A stretch of DNA of 64,000 nucleotides from Amycolatopsis sp. cg9 (GCF_041346945.1 NZ_CP166850.1:1116001-1180000); one strand, 5' to 3'; counted from the first letter of the stretch, positions 16,826-26,969 are shown. Program-made: numbers and translations. Notes: generated by a model from the letters alone, not told the origin.

Positions 16826-17839
16826 GCCCACGCGGATGCGGGGGTCGAGGATGCCGTAGAGCAGGTCCGCGAGCAGGTTCGCGACGATGACGCTCGCCGC
16901 GATCACCACCAGCCAGCCCATCAGCACCTGCGGGTCGTTCTTGTTGACCGCTTCCACCAGCAGCGTGCCCATGCCGTGCCAGTTGAACACCGTCTCGGTG
17001 ATGATCGCGCCCGTCACCGTGGCGCCGAAGTTGACCGAGAACAGCGTCATCACCGGGATCAGCGCGTTGCGGAACGCGTGCCGCCAGATCACGCGGCTGT
17101 TCGAGACGCCCTTGGCGCGCGCGGTACGCACGTAGTCGGCGCCCAGCACCTCCAGCATCGACGCGCGCTGGAACCGGCTGTACGCGGCGAACGTGATCGC
17201 CATGATGGACAGCGTCGGCAGCAGGAACGCGCCGACGTACTTCGCGAGCGCGTCGCCCACCCCGGTCGCCGACAGGCTTTCCGGGCTCGTCGTGCGCAGC
17301 CACGGGTCACCCAGGACGTCGGCCAGGCCGAGGTCGCGCACCCAGATGTTCGCGCGGATCGCGTAGCCCTTCAGCACGATCGCCACGCAGAAGATGGGCA
17401 TCGAGAACATCAGGAACGCCAGCGTCGTCGCGGCGTAGTCCCAGATCGAATACTGCTTGACCGCGGCCAGCACCCCGACCAGCACGCCGAAGACGAGCGC
17501 CAGCACGGACGCCGCCAGCACCAGCTCCAGCGTCACGTTGAACGCGGCCATGACCTTCGGCGCCACCGGCGTGAACGCGTTGCCCTGGGCGATCGAGATG
17601 CCCCAGTCGCCGGTCAGGAAGTGGCCGAGCCAGGTGAAGTAGCGGGCGACGACGCTCTGGTCGAGGCCGAGCTTGTGCTCGGTGTCGGCGATCGCCGACG
17701 CGCTGATGCCCGGTTTGCTGCGGAGCTCGCCCAGCGGGTCGCCGGTGTTGGCCACCATGACGAAGCAGAGGAACGTGCCGACCAGCAGGACCGGGATGGA
17801 GATGGCCAGCCGTCTGAGCACGTAGAGCACAAGGTTCAT
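16823..17839 (-). CDS. DppB-type peptide ABC permease (copy 1)
   Basis: 338 residues, six membrane segments, beginning MNLVLYVLRRLAISIPVLL. The cytoplasmic EAA-type loop is visible in YVRTARAKGVSNSRVIWRHAFRNALIPV. It is a close paralogue of the permease at 18844-19860: the two share the same length, the same N-terminus and most of the loop and C-terminal residues (DPRIRVG). It is separated from the dppC-type gene by a strong hairpin, so it may be expressed at a lower level or independently. Confidence 0.92.
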   Translation of the reverse strand: MNLVLYVLRRLAISIPVLLVGTFLCFVMVANTGDPLGELRSKPGISASAIADTEHKLGLDQSVVARYFTWLGHFLTGDWGISIAQGNAFTPVAPKVMAAFNVTLELVLAASVLALVFGVLVGVLAAVKQYSIWDYAATTLAFLMFSMPIFCVAIVLKGYAIRANIWVRDLGLADVLGDPWLRTTSPESLSATGVGDALAKYVGAFLLPTLSIMAITFAAYSRFQRASMLEVLGADYVRTARAKGVSNSRVIWRHAFRNALIPVMTLFSVNFGATVTGAIITETVFNWHGMGTLLVEAVNKNDPQVLMGWLVVIAASVIVANLLADLLYGILDPRIRVG

Positions 17840-17879
17840 CCGAAACCCCCAGGTCCGGCGATCCCGCGGCGGGAACGAG

Positions 17880-17913
17880 CGCGGGGGTGACCGGAACCCC
17901 GGTCACCCCCGCG
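17880..17913 (-). terminator. Hairpin between the DppC and second DppB permease genes
   Basis: Perfect 15-bp arms, CGCGGGGGTGACCGG and its complement, with a short loop and no T-run. Sitting 9 bp past the dppC-type stop and 40 bp before the next gene, it is well placed to stop or reduce transcription into the second DppB permease. Confidence 0.65.
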
Positions 17914-17921
17914 TCGTGCGT

Positions 17922-18851
17922 TCAGGCCTTCATTCTCCGCTGGCGCGGGTCGAAGGCGTCGCGAAGACCGTCACCGATGAAGTTGATCGTCAGTGAAATC
18001 AGCACGAGCACGATGAACGGCCCGAAGAACAGCGCCGGCCGCGTCTGCAGCTGGGCGTAGTTCTCCAGGATGACGCGGCCCAGCGAAGTGTCGGGCAGCT
18101 GCACGCCGAGGCCGATGAACGACAGCGCGGCTTCCGCCAGCACGGCCTGCGCGACCGCGAGGGTCGCGTTGACCGTGATGCTGCCGACCATGTTCGGCAC
18201 CAGGTGCTTGAAGATGATCCGGACGACGCCGGCCCCCGAAGCGCGCGCCGCGTCGACGAACTCGCGCTGCGACAGCGACATCGCTTCGGCCCGGGTGATC
18301 CGGGCGATCGGCATCCACGCGAACGCGGACAGCACCAGCGCGACGATGTACCACGTACCGCCGCCGAACACCTTGGCGAGGATGGCCGCCGCGGCGATCT
18401 GCGGGATGATCAGGAACAGGTCCGTCACCCGCGAGATCGCCGAGTCGGTGAACCCGCGCAGGTAACCGGCGACCGCGCCGAACACGACACCGATCACGGT
18501 GGCGAGGATCGACACGGTGAGCGCGATCAGCAGCGAGTACTGCGTGCCGCGCAGCACCTGCGACACCATGTCCTTGCCGACCTGGGTCGTGCCCAGCGGG
18601 AAGTCCCCGCTCGGCTTGGCGAAGGACGGGAACGAGCTGTCCTGGTAGCCGTGCTTCCAGAAGATCGGCATGACCACGCTGATCAGCACGATCAGGATCA
18701 GCACCGCCGTCGACGCCATCGCCAGCTTGTGGTGCAGGAACTTCCGGAGGACCAGCCTGCCCTGGCTGCGCGGCTCCGGCAGCGCGTCCGGCGGGAGCGT
18801 ACCGTCGGCGGTCGCCTGTTCGGTCGCGAGAAGAGAGTTCAAGTCAGCCAA
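17922..18851 (-). CDS. DppC-type peptide ABC permease
   Basis: 309 residues with the OppC-type N-terminal soluble segment, a first membrane helix (STAVLILIVLISVVMPIFW) and the five-helix permease domain. The loop EFVDAARASGAGVVRIIFKHL is the EAA motif that contacts the ATPase. Start ATG 18851 overlaps the upstream DppB stop by 8 bp, indicating coupling. Should form the heterodimeric channel with one of the two DppB paralogues. Confidence 0.93.
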   Translation of the reverse strand: MADLNSLLATEQATADGTLPPDALPEPRSQGRLVLRKFLHHKLAMASTAVLILIVLISVVMPIFWKHGYQDSSFPSFAKPSGDFPLGTTQVGKDMVSQVLRGTQYSLLIALTVSILATVIGVVFGAVAGYLRGFTDSAISRVTDLFLIIPQIAAAAILAKVFGGGTWYIVALVLSAFAWMPIARITRAEAMSLSQREFVDAARASGAGVVRIIFKHLVPNMVGSITVNATLAVAQAVLAEAALSFIGLGVQLPDTSLGRVILENYAQLQTRPALFFGPFIVLVLISLTINFIGDGLRDAFDPRQRRMKA

Positions 18852-19860
18852 CGCGAATCCTCGGGTCCAGGATGCCGTACATCAGGTCGGCGATCAGGTT
18901 GGCGATGATCACGAGGGAGGCGATCACCACGAGCCAGCCCATCATGACCTGGGTGTCGTTCTTCGTGACCGCTTCCACCAGCAGCGTGCCCATGCCGTGC
19001 CAGTTGAAGACCGTCTCGGTGATGATCGCGCCGGCCAGGACCGAGCCGAAGTTCACCGAGAACAGCGTCGTCACCGGGATCAGCGCGTTGCGGAACGCGT
19101 GCCGGAAGATGACCCGGCCGTTGGCGAGGCCCTTGGCGCGCGCGGTGCGCACGTAGTCCGAGCCCATGACCTCGAGCATCGAGGCGCGCTGGAACCGGCT
19201 GTACGCGGCGAAGCTGATCGCCATGATCGACAGCGTCGGCAGCAGGTACGCGCCGATCGTGCTCGTTATGAAGTCGCCGACCCCGTCGGTCCGCAGCTGC
19301 TCCGGGCTGGTGGTGCGCAGCCACGGGTTGCCGAGGACGTCGGACAGGCCCAGGTCGCGCACCCAGCCGTTGATCTCGATCGCGTAGCGCTTCAGGACGA
19401 TCGCGACGCAGAAGATCGGCATCGAGAAGAGCAGGAAGGCGAGGGTGGTCGCGATGTAGTCGATGATCGAGTACTGCTTCACGGCGGCCAGCACACCGAC
19501 GATGATGCCGATGATCAGCGCGAGGATCTCGGCGCCGACGACCAGCTTGAAGGTGACGCCGAGCGCGGCCATCACCTTCGGGGCGACCGGCGCGAGGGCG
19601 TTGCCCTGCGCGATGGAGATGCCCCAGTCGCCGGTCAGGAAGTCACCGAGCCACGAGAAGTAACGGGGGATGATGCCCTGGTCGAGACCGAGCTTGGCGG
19701 CCGTGGCGGCCAGCGCTTCCTTGCTGATCTGCGGGTTTTGGCGCAGCTCGCCCAGCGGGTCACCGGTGCCGGCGACCATGACGAAACACAAGAAAGTCCC
19801 GACCAGGAGGACGGGAATCGATATCGCCAGACGGCGAAGGATGTAGATCACCAGGTTCAA
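18844..19860 (-). CDS. DppB-type peptide ABC permease (copy 2)
   Basis: 338 residues from TTG 19860. An in-frame ATG exists five codons upstream (19875), but AGGAG (19867-19872 region) stands seven bases before the TTG, and starting there gives MNLVIYILRR, identical in layout and total length to the paralogue at 16823-17839. Six membrane segments and the EAA loop YVRTARAKGLANGRVIF are present. It is the first gene of the permease operon and overlaps the dppC-type gene. Confidence 0.92.
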   Translation of the reverse strand: MNLVIYILRRLAISIPVLLVGTFLCFVMVAGTGDPLGELRQNPQISKEALAATAAKLGLDQGIIPRYFSWLGDFLTGDWGISIAQGNALAPVAPKVMAALGVTFKLVVGAEILALIIGIIVGVLAAVKQYSIIDYIATTLAFLLFSMPIFCVAIVLKRYAIEINGWVRDLGLSDVLGNPWLRTTSPEQLRTDGVGDFITSTIGAYLLPTLSIMAISFAAYSRFQRASMLEVMGSDYVRTARAKGLANGRVIFRHAFRNALIPVTTLFSVNFGSVLAGAIITETVFNWHGMGTLLVEAVTKNDTQVMMGWLVVIASLVIIANLIADLMYGILDPRIRVG

Positions 19861-19921
19861 CGAACTGCTCCTCATCCGGGCCTGGTCGTCAGAAGTGCGC
19901 TGGACCGCTACCCGGTTGTCT

Positions 19922-19949
19922 ACCGTAGTGGCGGTAACCCTACGGTCAA
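19922..19949 (-). promoter_or_regulatory. Promoter with operator-like palindrome for the permease operon
   Basis: On the minus strand TTGACC (19944-19949) and TACGGT (19922-19927) are separated by 16 bp. The inverted repeat ACCGTAG (19922-19928) / CTACGGT (19940-19946) overlaps both hexamers exactly, the classic layout for a repressor site. Expected transcription start is near 19915, about 55 bases before the TTG start. Confidence 0.55.
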
Positions 19950-19964
19950 CAGCTACTTCCGGTG

Positions 19965-20001
19965 GGTACCGGGGCCCGGCTCGTGGCCGGACCCCGGTAC
20001 C
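19965..20001 (-). terminator. Hairpin after the peptide-binding lipoprotein gene
   Basis: Perfect arms GGTACCGGGG and CCCCGGTACC around a GC-rich loop, 46 bp past the stop of the solute-binding protein gene. There is no T-run. It separates that gene from the permease promoter. Confidence 0.6.
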
Positions 20002-20046
20002 TCCCAGGTCATCTGGAGCGAGGGGAAAGAAGAGGCGGGGCGAGCC

Positions 20047-21858
20047 CTACTTCTTCTGCTCCCACTCGCCGACGTTCCACAGCACACCGTCGTACGACTG
20101 CATGTAGACGCGGTCGATGCCCTTGAACGCCCACATGCTCGGCGTCTGGAACAGCGGCAGGGTCGCGTAGTCGTCCGCGATGGCCTTGTCGGCCTCCTGG
20201 TACTTCTGCAGCTTGACCTGCTCGTCGGTCGCCTTCACCGCAGCGGTGTAGGCGTCGTCGATCTTCTTGTCGCACAGGCTCTGGTAGTTCTGCTCACCAC
20301 CGTTGTCCGGGCAGACGTAGATCGACTTCGACTCCGCCTTGAAGGGCTGGGCCGACCAGCCGAACAGCGCGACGTCGTAGTCACCGGTCGAGACGCGGCC
20401 ACCCTTGAGGAAGTTGGCGTCGGTCTCGTCCTTGACCTCGATGCCGGCGGCCTTGGCCTGCGAGATGATGATCTCGACGGTCTGGCTGCGGCGCGCGTTC
20501 TGGTTGTGCGTGATCTTGAACGAGGCACGCACACCGTTCTTCGCGAAGATGCCGTCGCCGCCCTTGACCCAGCCGGCATCGGTCAGCGTCTTGGCCGCCG
20601 CGTCGGCGCCCAGGCCCGCCTTGCTGCTGTACAGGTCGGTGTAGCCCTCTTCACCCTGGAAGAAGACGACGCTGTTCAGCGGCTCCGCGTCCGCCTGGAC
20701 CTCCTTGAGCAGCTTGTCCGTGATCTCCTTGCGGTTGACCGACTCGAGGAACGCCTTGCGGAGGTCCTTGTCGGCGAACATGCGCTTGAAGTTCAGGTCG
20801 AGGTGCTCGTAGGTCAGCTGCGGGGCCGAACCGTAGACCACGCCCTGGGCCGCGAGGCCCTTCATCGTCTGGGCCGCGGTGGCGTCCGGCTGGGTCGACG
20901 CCGCGACGTCGATCTCACCGTTCTGCAGCGCGGTCGCCATGGCCTTGGTGTCTTCCATGGCGCGGACGATGATCTTCGACGGGCCACCCTTGCCGCCGAC
21001 CCAGGTCGGGTTCTTCTCGAGGGTGACGGCCTTCTGGTTGGCGTCGAACGCGGTGATCTTGTACGGGCCCGACGACGGCATGATGTCCGCCTTGAAGCCC
21101 TTCCACTCGTTCGACCAGAAGTCACCGGCGGCCTTGATCTGCGCCGGGTCGCCGGTCGGGGCCAGCTTCGTGATGTCCGCGATGCCGGTCTTGGCCTCGA
21201 GGATGTGCGCGGGCATGATCGCCGGCGCGTTGAAGAGGCCCTTGTAGTCGAGGTAGGGCTCGCTGTAGTCGGTGACGAAGGTCAGGTTGTCCTTGCACGT
21301 CGCCGTCTTGATCAGCGAGTACCCGGTGGTCGAGGCCGAGTTGAACGGGTTCTTGCCGTCCGGGCCCTTCGCCAGGCCGCTCTGCGACAGCCACGCCAGG
21401 TACAGGTCCTTGCAGTCGTACGGCTGCCCGTCCGACCACTTGACGTTCGGCTTGATCTTGTAGGTGACCTGCTGCGGGTCCTTCGTCGTGATGTCCCACG
21501 ACTCGAAGACGTCGCTGTTCAGCAGCACCTTGTTGTTGCCGTCGAGCTTCAACGTACCGGAGAGCACCGCGGTCAGGACGTAGTTGTTGTACGAGCTGTT
21601 GGTGTCCGGGGTCTGGTTGTTGTACCCCGAGTACCCGTCGTCGATACCGATCGTGACCGTGCCGTCGTACCCCGGGGTGTCCGCGAGCTTGAACAGGTCA
21701 CCGGTCTCGGCCTTGCCGACAGCCATCGCCTTGACGTCGGTCGACGATCCGTTCTGATCGGTGTTGCCCGAACCCGAATCACCGCCGCTGCAGGCGCTCA
21801 GCAGCAGCGAAGCGCCGGCGACGAGCGACAAAGCGGAGACTGCTTTGGATCTCCTCAT
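20047..21858 (-). CDS. Peptide ABC transporter solute-binding lipoprotein (family 5)
   Basis: 603 residues from ATG 21858, with GGAGGG about nine bases upstream. The signal peptide ends in the lipobox LLLSAC with Cys23, followed by a Gly/Ser linker (SGGDSGSGN). The body has the SBP family 5 pattern, including WSDGQPYDCKD near 145, the YKITAFDANQKAVTLEKNP segment, and KAFLESVNRKEI. It is the natural receptor for the neighbouring DppB/DppC/DppDF system. The upstream open frame to 21969 is ignored because it precedes the signal peptide. Confidence 0.92.
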   Translation of the reverse strand: MRRSKAVSALSLVAGASLLLSACSGGDSGSGNTDQNGSSTDVKAMAVGKAETGDLFKLADTPGYDGTVTIGIDDGYSGYNNQTPDTNSSYNNYVLTAVLSGTLKLDGNNKVLLNSDVFESWDITTKDPQQVTYKIKPNVKWSDGQPYDCKDLYLAWLSQSGLAKGPDGKNPFNSASTTGYSLIKTATCKDNLTFVTDYSEPYLDYKGLFNAPAIMPAHILEAKTGIADITKLAPTGDPAQIKAAGDFWSNEWKGFKADIMPSSGPYKITAFDANQKAVTLEKNPTWVGGKGGPSKIIVRAMEDTKAMATALQNGEIDVAASTQPDATAAQTMKGLAAQGVVYGSAPQLTYEHLDLNFKRMFADKDLRKAFLESVNRKEITDKLLKEVQADAEPLNSVVFFQGEEGYTDLYSSKAGLGADAAAKTLTDAGWVKGGDGIFAKNGVRASFKITHNQNARRSQTVEIIISQAKAAGIEVKDETDANFLKGGRVSTGDYDVALFGWSAQPFKAESKSIYVCPDNGGEQNYQSLCDKKIDDAYTAAVKATDEQVKLQKYQEADKAIADDYATLPLFQTPSMWAFKGIDRVYMQSYDGVLWNVGEWEQKK

Positions 21859-22147
21859 GAAGTGTGCCCTCCTAGCACTGAACCCTTGAATATCGGGACA
21901 AGGGCCCACACCGCTCCGGTTGGATGGGCCGGAGCCTACGACACGCCAAGCGACACTCAACTGGCGCACTGCGGGAGCACGCTAGAAAGGAAAAGCACCG
22001 ACAGTCACCAGTTCAGGGTCGATCGTGACCAAAGGGTGACTTCCAGTGGACATCCAGAAATACGACGGTTACCTCACGGATTCAAAGCCACCCACTCGAA
22101 GGCGTCGGTGAAGATCACCCGGTAGTACTGAATGCGTAGTCGCGCGA

Positions 22148-23884
22148 TTACTTCGGGCCGCGGGTCCAGTTCACCGCGGACCCGAATGGGCCCACCATGG
22201 GGGGACCTGGCGTGACGCCCGAGATGCCCGATCCGATCGCCAGGGTGTCAGCCAATTGGAACAACGGGACCACCACGTTCTGGCGCCAAAGTTCAGGCTC
22301 AAGGGTGGTGAGCGCTTCGGTGATCGGCGTCGATCCGGACAGCGCCGCGTCGATCGACGACTGCAGTGCCGGATCGCAGAACCCGGCCGAGTTGCCCGGA
22401 ACGACCGGTTTGGCGGGGTCGGCGCCGGTGGCCGTCTGCTCGAGGCGGCAGCCGAAGGTCGACGCGAGCACCGAGGCCGGGTCGCCGCCGACCGCCTGCG
22501 GCACGACGGCGATGTCGATCCCGACGTTGCCCGCCGAGTCGCCCGTCGGCTGCTGGACGCCGTTGACGACCGGCATCGCGAGCAGGCCGCCGAACAGGTC
22601 GCGCGGCTGCGGGGTGATCGCGTTGACCTCGATGCCCTGCGCGACGAGCTGGGCGGTGAGCTCCTTGGCGATCGACGCGTACGGCTCCTGGGTGCCCGGC
22701 GAGGCGATCACGAGCGAGAGCGCCTTGCCGTTCTTGCGCCAGGTGCCCGCCGTCTTGGCGTAGCCCGCCGCCTTCAGCGATTCCTCGGCCTTGGCGACGT
22801 CGGGCGCGGTCGGCGGGCCGGGCGGGATGGTTGCCGCGTACCCGGCTTCCGACGGCGCCTTGACCTGGGCGTCGGCGTGCAGCGTCGACGACGGGCCGCC
22901 GTCGACGCCTTCGGTGATCAGCTTGTTCCGGTCGATGAACGCGGCGACCCCGGCGCGGACCTGGGCGTCCTGCAGGGTGGCGCTGACCGGGCGCAGCAGC
23001 ACGCCGGCCACCACCGGCCGGGCCACCGTGTGCAGCCGCACGGCCGAACCCAGCTCGCCGAGCCGCTTGAGCTCGTCGCCGCTGGTCCGGGCCAGCGCGA
23101 ACTGGTCGTTGCCGCTCTGCAGCGCGGCCAGCAGGGTGTTCTGGTCCGACCGGCGCAGCACGATCCGGTCGATCGCCGCGGGCTTCTCCCAGTAGCGCTC
23201 GTTGCGCTCGAGGATGACCTCGCCGCGGGCGGTGTCGATGCTCTTGATCGAGAACGGGCCGGCGACGGCCGGGAAGTTCGCCGCGAGCGCGCCGCGCCAG
23301 CCGTCGGGCGCGTCCTTGAGCAGGTGGGCGGGCAGCAGCCCGGAGAAGAGCGCCTGCCAGCCGGGGTACGGCTTGGCGAAGGTGACCTCGACGCGCTTGC
23401 CGCCCTCGCGGGACTGCAGGTCGGTGATCTGCCGGTAGCCGGCGGGCTCGATGACGCCGGGCTGGTCGCGCATCTGGGTGCGCAGGTAGTCGAAGTCCTC
23501 GGCGGCGATCGGCGCGCCGTCGGACCAGGACGCGTCCGGCCGGATCTCGTAGGCGACCACGAACGGCTGCTGCGAGACCACCTCGGCGGACTTCATGAGG
23601 TTCTTGTCGAGCTGGCTGCTGCCGTCGTCCTTCTGGCGGAACACCGAGGGCAGCAGCAGCTGCGACAGCGCCGAGGTCACCTGGGACGAGTCCGCGAGGT
23701 TGTGCGGGTTGTACCCGCCGAGCACGTCGTCGACCCCGACGACGATCTGCGACGGCGTCTTGCCGGTGGTGGACACCGGCGCGACCGACGAGGACACCAC
23801 CGGGGGTGGCGGGGTGTTGGAGCACGCGGTGAGCAGCACGGCCGCGAGTGCCAGTACCGGCACCGCCTTGCGATTCACCCGCAC
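22148..23884 (-). CDS. lpqW: LpqW-like lipoprotein (solute-binding family 5 fold)
   Basis: 578 residues from GTG 23884, with GGAGGAA eight bases upstream. The lipobox VLLTAC puts the acylated Cys at 21, followed by a Pro/Ser linker. The fold is SBP family 5 but divergent from the peptide receptor next door. In mycobacteria LpqW lies beside typA, as here, and modulates the branch between phosphatidylinositol mannosides and lipomannan rather than importing peptides. The orthology rests on synteny and fold, so the function is inferred. Alternative GTG 23878. Confidence 0.75.
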   Translation of the reverse strand: MRVNRKAVPVLALAAVLLTACSNTPPPPVVSSSVAPVSTTGKTPSQIVVGVDDVLGGYNPHNLADSSQVTSALSQLLLPSVFRQKDDGSSQLDKNLMKSAEVVSQQPFVVAYEIRPDASWSDGAPIAAEDFDYLRTQMRDQPGVIEPAGYRQITDLQSREGGKRVEVTFAKPYPGWQALFSGLLPAHLLKDAPDGWRGALAANFPAVAGPFSIKSIDTARGEVILERNERYWEKPAAIDRIVLRRSDQNTLLAALQSGNDQFALARTSGDELKRLGELGSAVRLHTVARPVVAGVLLRPVSATLQDAQVRAGVAAFIDRNKLITEGVDGGPSSTLHADAQVKAPSEAGYAATIPPGPPTAPDVAKAEESLKAAGYAKTAGTWRKNGKALSLVIASPGTQEPYASIAKELTAQLVAQGIEVNAITPQPRDLFGGLLAMPVVNGVQQPTGDSAGNVGIDIAVVPQAVGGDPASVLASTFGCRLEQTATGADPAKPVVPGNSAGFCDPALQSSIDAALSGSTPITEALTTLEPELWRQNVVVPLFQLADTLAIGSGISGVTPGPPMVGPFGSAVNWTRGPK

Positions 23885-24092
23885 GCCCAGTTCCTCCCAG
23901 ATTCCGCCGATCGGGTCAGCCATGCTCCCACGACCGCGTTCGCGACCGGAACCGAGATTCCCACACCCGGATCGGCCGGGCCCACCGCCCCTTGGTGCCG
24001 CTATGGAAAAAGGACGCGCGGACCACCGTCCGGGTTCCCGGACCGTTCCGGAACGGCGGAACACGCGCCGGGGCCGCCGTCGGCCCCATAAA

Positions 24093-24098
24093 GATATA
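24093..24098 (-). promoter_or_regulatory. Possible -10 element for lpqW
   Basis: A short AT-rich patch (CATAAAGATATAAGG, 24087-24101) stands out in a GC-rich gap of 337 bp between lpqW and typA. On the minus strand it reads TATATC, a plausible -10; no good -35 was found. The rest of this gap holds the typA terminator and nothing else recognisable. Confidence 0.3.
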
Positions 24099-24165
24099 AG
24101 GAGAAGAACACCGGATTTCGTGACAGCCCGTTCGCCGCTTTTCCACCCGCGGTAGCGGAGCGGGC

Positions 24166-24208
24166 GCGAAAAAGCCTCCCGGCAGCTGGCACCGGGAGGC
24201 TTTTTCGC
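24166..24208. terminator. Bidirectional terminator after typA
   Basis: Perfect 17-bp arms GCGAAAAAGCCTCCCGG and its complement, nine-base loop, with A- and T-runs at the base on both strands. It lies 14 bp past the typA stop on the minus strand and is a textbook factor-independent terminator. Confidence 0.9.
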
Positions 24209-24221
24209 GGTCTCGAAGAGA

Positions 24222-26147
<1,926 letters not shown>

Positions 26148-26277
26148 GCGAGAACTCCTGAACTTCAAGGGGTGGGTGGCCGCGCAAGCCGTCAGGCATC
26201 CCGTGACCGGCTCTGGTCACACGCGGACCTCACCAAGGATACCTTCCGCACGTTTGTGAGGAGCCCCACGCCCCCAG

Positions 26278-26296
26278 ATCGGTTAGCCTCACCTAA
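26278..26296. promoter_or_regulatory. DtxR/IdeR-type iron box
   Basis: ATCGGTTAGCCTCACCTAA matches the actinobacterial iron-box consensus TTAGGTTAGGCTCACCTAA at 16 of 19 positions, differing at 1, 3 and 10. It sits 43 bp before the GTG of the small Cys-rich gene and overlaps a TAACGT hexamer (26294-26299) that could be its -10; typA starts 130 bp away on the other side. Under iron-replete conditions a DtxR/IdeR/DmdR1 repressor would be expected to block this promoter. Confidence 0.6.
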
Positions 26297-26339
26297 CGTG
26301 GATACCCGGTAGCGTCGCCGATCCGGAAGGTGCGTGCGC

Positions 26340-26492
26340 GTGGGGAAGAAGCAACCGGACGACCCCCGGAAGGTCGTGCGCAAGCTGATGAAGGCCGGCA
26401 AGGTCAAGAAGAAGTGCTGCCGGTCGAAGCCGCGCTGCAAGAAGTGCCCGGTGCTGGCGCTCAAGAAGGCGAAGCTGGACCTCGCCGCCTAA
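26340..26492 (+). CDS. Small Cys/Lys-rich protein, probable metal-binding
   Basis: 50 residues, GTG start, TAA stop that overlaps the stop of the convergent YciI-like gene. About one third of residues are Lys or Arg, and the centre reads KKKCCRSKPRCKKCP, a CC-x5-C-x2-C cluster able to hold zinc or iron. I recall similar tiny proteins in many actinobacteria but cannot name a function. The iron-box-like sequence 43 bp upstream suggests iron control. SD candidate GGAAGG lies about ten bases before the GTG. Confidence 0.75.
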   Translation: MGKKQPDDPRKVVRKLMKAGKVKKKCCRSKPRCKKCPVLALKKAKLDLAA

Positions 26493-26788
26493 TGCGGTGC
26501 CGCTTCGTTGAGCAAGCGCAGCTCCGGAGCGGTCTTGGTCGGTGAGAACTCGATGACCTCGTACTGCGCGAGGTGCTGCACGCAGAACGGGTCGGACGCC
26601 AGGATGGCGTCGAGCTTCCCGCGGTTCAGCGGACGCGTGATGATGACACCGCCGACGCGGGGGTTCCGCCGCCCGGACGCCAGGAAGTGGCCGTGCTCGT
26701 ACTGCCTGTTCAGCCACTCGACGTGATCCGGCAGCGCCAGGTCGATTTCTTCGATCGGAGCCGTGTAGTTCAGCAGGACGACATACAT
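26489..26788 (-). CDS. YciI-like family protein
   Basis: 99 residues from ATG 26788 (MYVVLLNYTAPIEEIDLAL). The ferredoxin-like YCII fold is recognisable from DHVEWLNRQYEHGHFLASG and RNPRVGGVIITR, with a His near residue 22 and an Asp near 68 as the putative active-site pair. The family is thought to be small enzymes; the substrate is unknown. Stops of this gene and of the small Cys-rich gene overlap tail to tail. Confidence 0.82.
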   Translation of the reverse strand: MYVVLLNYTAPIEEIDLALPDHVEWLNRQYEHGHFLASGRRNPRVGGVIITRPLNRGKLDAILASDPFCVQHLAQYEVIEFSPTKTAPELRLLNEAAPH

Positions 26789-26798
26789 GGTTAGACGG

Positions 26799-26828
26799 TA
26801 GACCCGCACGCCCCTTCGCGCCTATGCT
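26799..26828 (+). promoter_or_regulatory. Promoter of the trpS leader
   Basis: TAGACC (26799-26804) and TATGCT (26823-26828) are 18 bp apart. Six bases after TATGCT comes the ATG of the leader peptide, so transcription probably begins at or next to that A and the leader is translated without an SD. Confidence 0.5.
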
Positions 26829-26834
26829 CGCCGT

Positions 26835-26882
26835 ATGCACGCGCAGACGTCCAGCTGGTGGCCGCCCTCGGCGGCCGTCTAG
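26835..26882 (+). CDS. trp leader peptide with two adjacent Trp codons
   Basis: Fifteen-codon reading frame giving MHAQTSSWWPPSAAV and ending in TAG. Codons 8 and 9 are TGG TGG (26856-26861), immediately at the 5' edge of the first attenuator stem. Two consecutive Trp codons by chance in such a short frame directly in front of trpS and an attenuator are very unlikely. No SD, probably leaderless. Its job is to sense charged tRNA-Trp by ribosome stalling rather than to make a useful protein. Confidence 0.85.
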   Translation: MHAQTSSWWPPSAAV

Positions 26883-26928
26883 TCCTGCGCTGATCACCAG
26901 CGGCCGCCCCGGACGGGCGGCCTTTTTT
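26860..26928 (+). promoter_or_regulatory. Ribosome-mediated attenuator upstream of trpS
   Basis: Four alternative strands are visible: 1 GGCCGCC (26860-26866), 2 GGCGGCCG (26870-26877), 3 CGGCCGCCC (26901-26909) and 4 GGGCGGCC (26915-26922), followed by TTTTTT (26923-26928). 1:2 and 3:4 (terminator) can form together; 2:3 (8 bp perfect) is the antiterminator. A ribosome stalled at the Trp codons covers strand 1 and frees 2 to pair with 3, so trpS is transcribed when charged tRNA-Trp is scarce. Confidence 0.85.
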
Positions 26929-26969
26929 CGTGCCTTCTCCGGGGTGGTCCCGCCCCGAAAGGAAGACAC

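Noticed and set aside
21883..21904. CCCTTG...CAAGGG repeat upstream of the peptide-binding lipoprotein as an operator
   Set aside because: Six-base arms with ten-base spacer in a long leader; too common by chance without promoter alignment.
18670..22125. 1151-codon open plus-strand frame across the dpp region
   Set aside because: Asp/Arg/Val-biased shadow of three recognised minus-strand transporter genes.
23595..24155. Plus-strand frame ending at the AT-rich patch between lpqW and typA
   Set aside because: Antisense to the lpqW signal-peptide region and without domain or SD at a sensible start.
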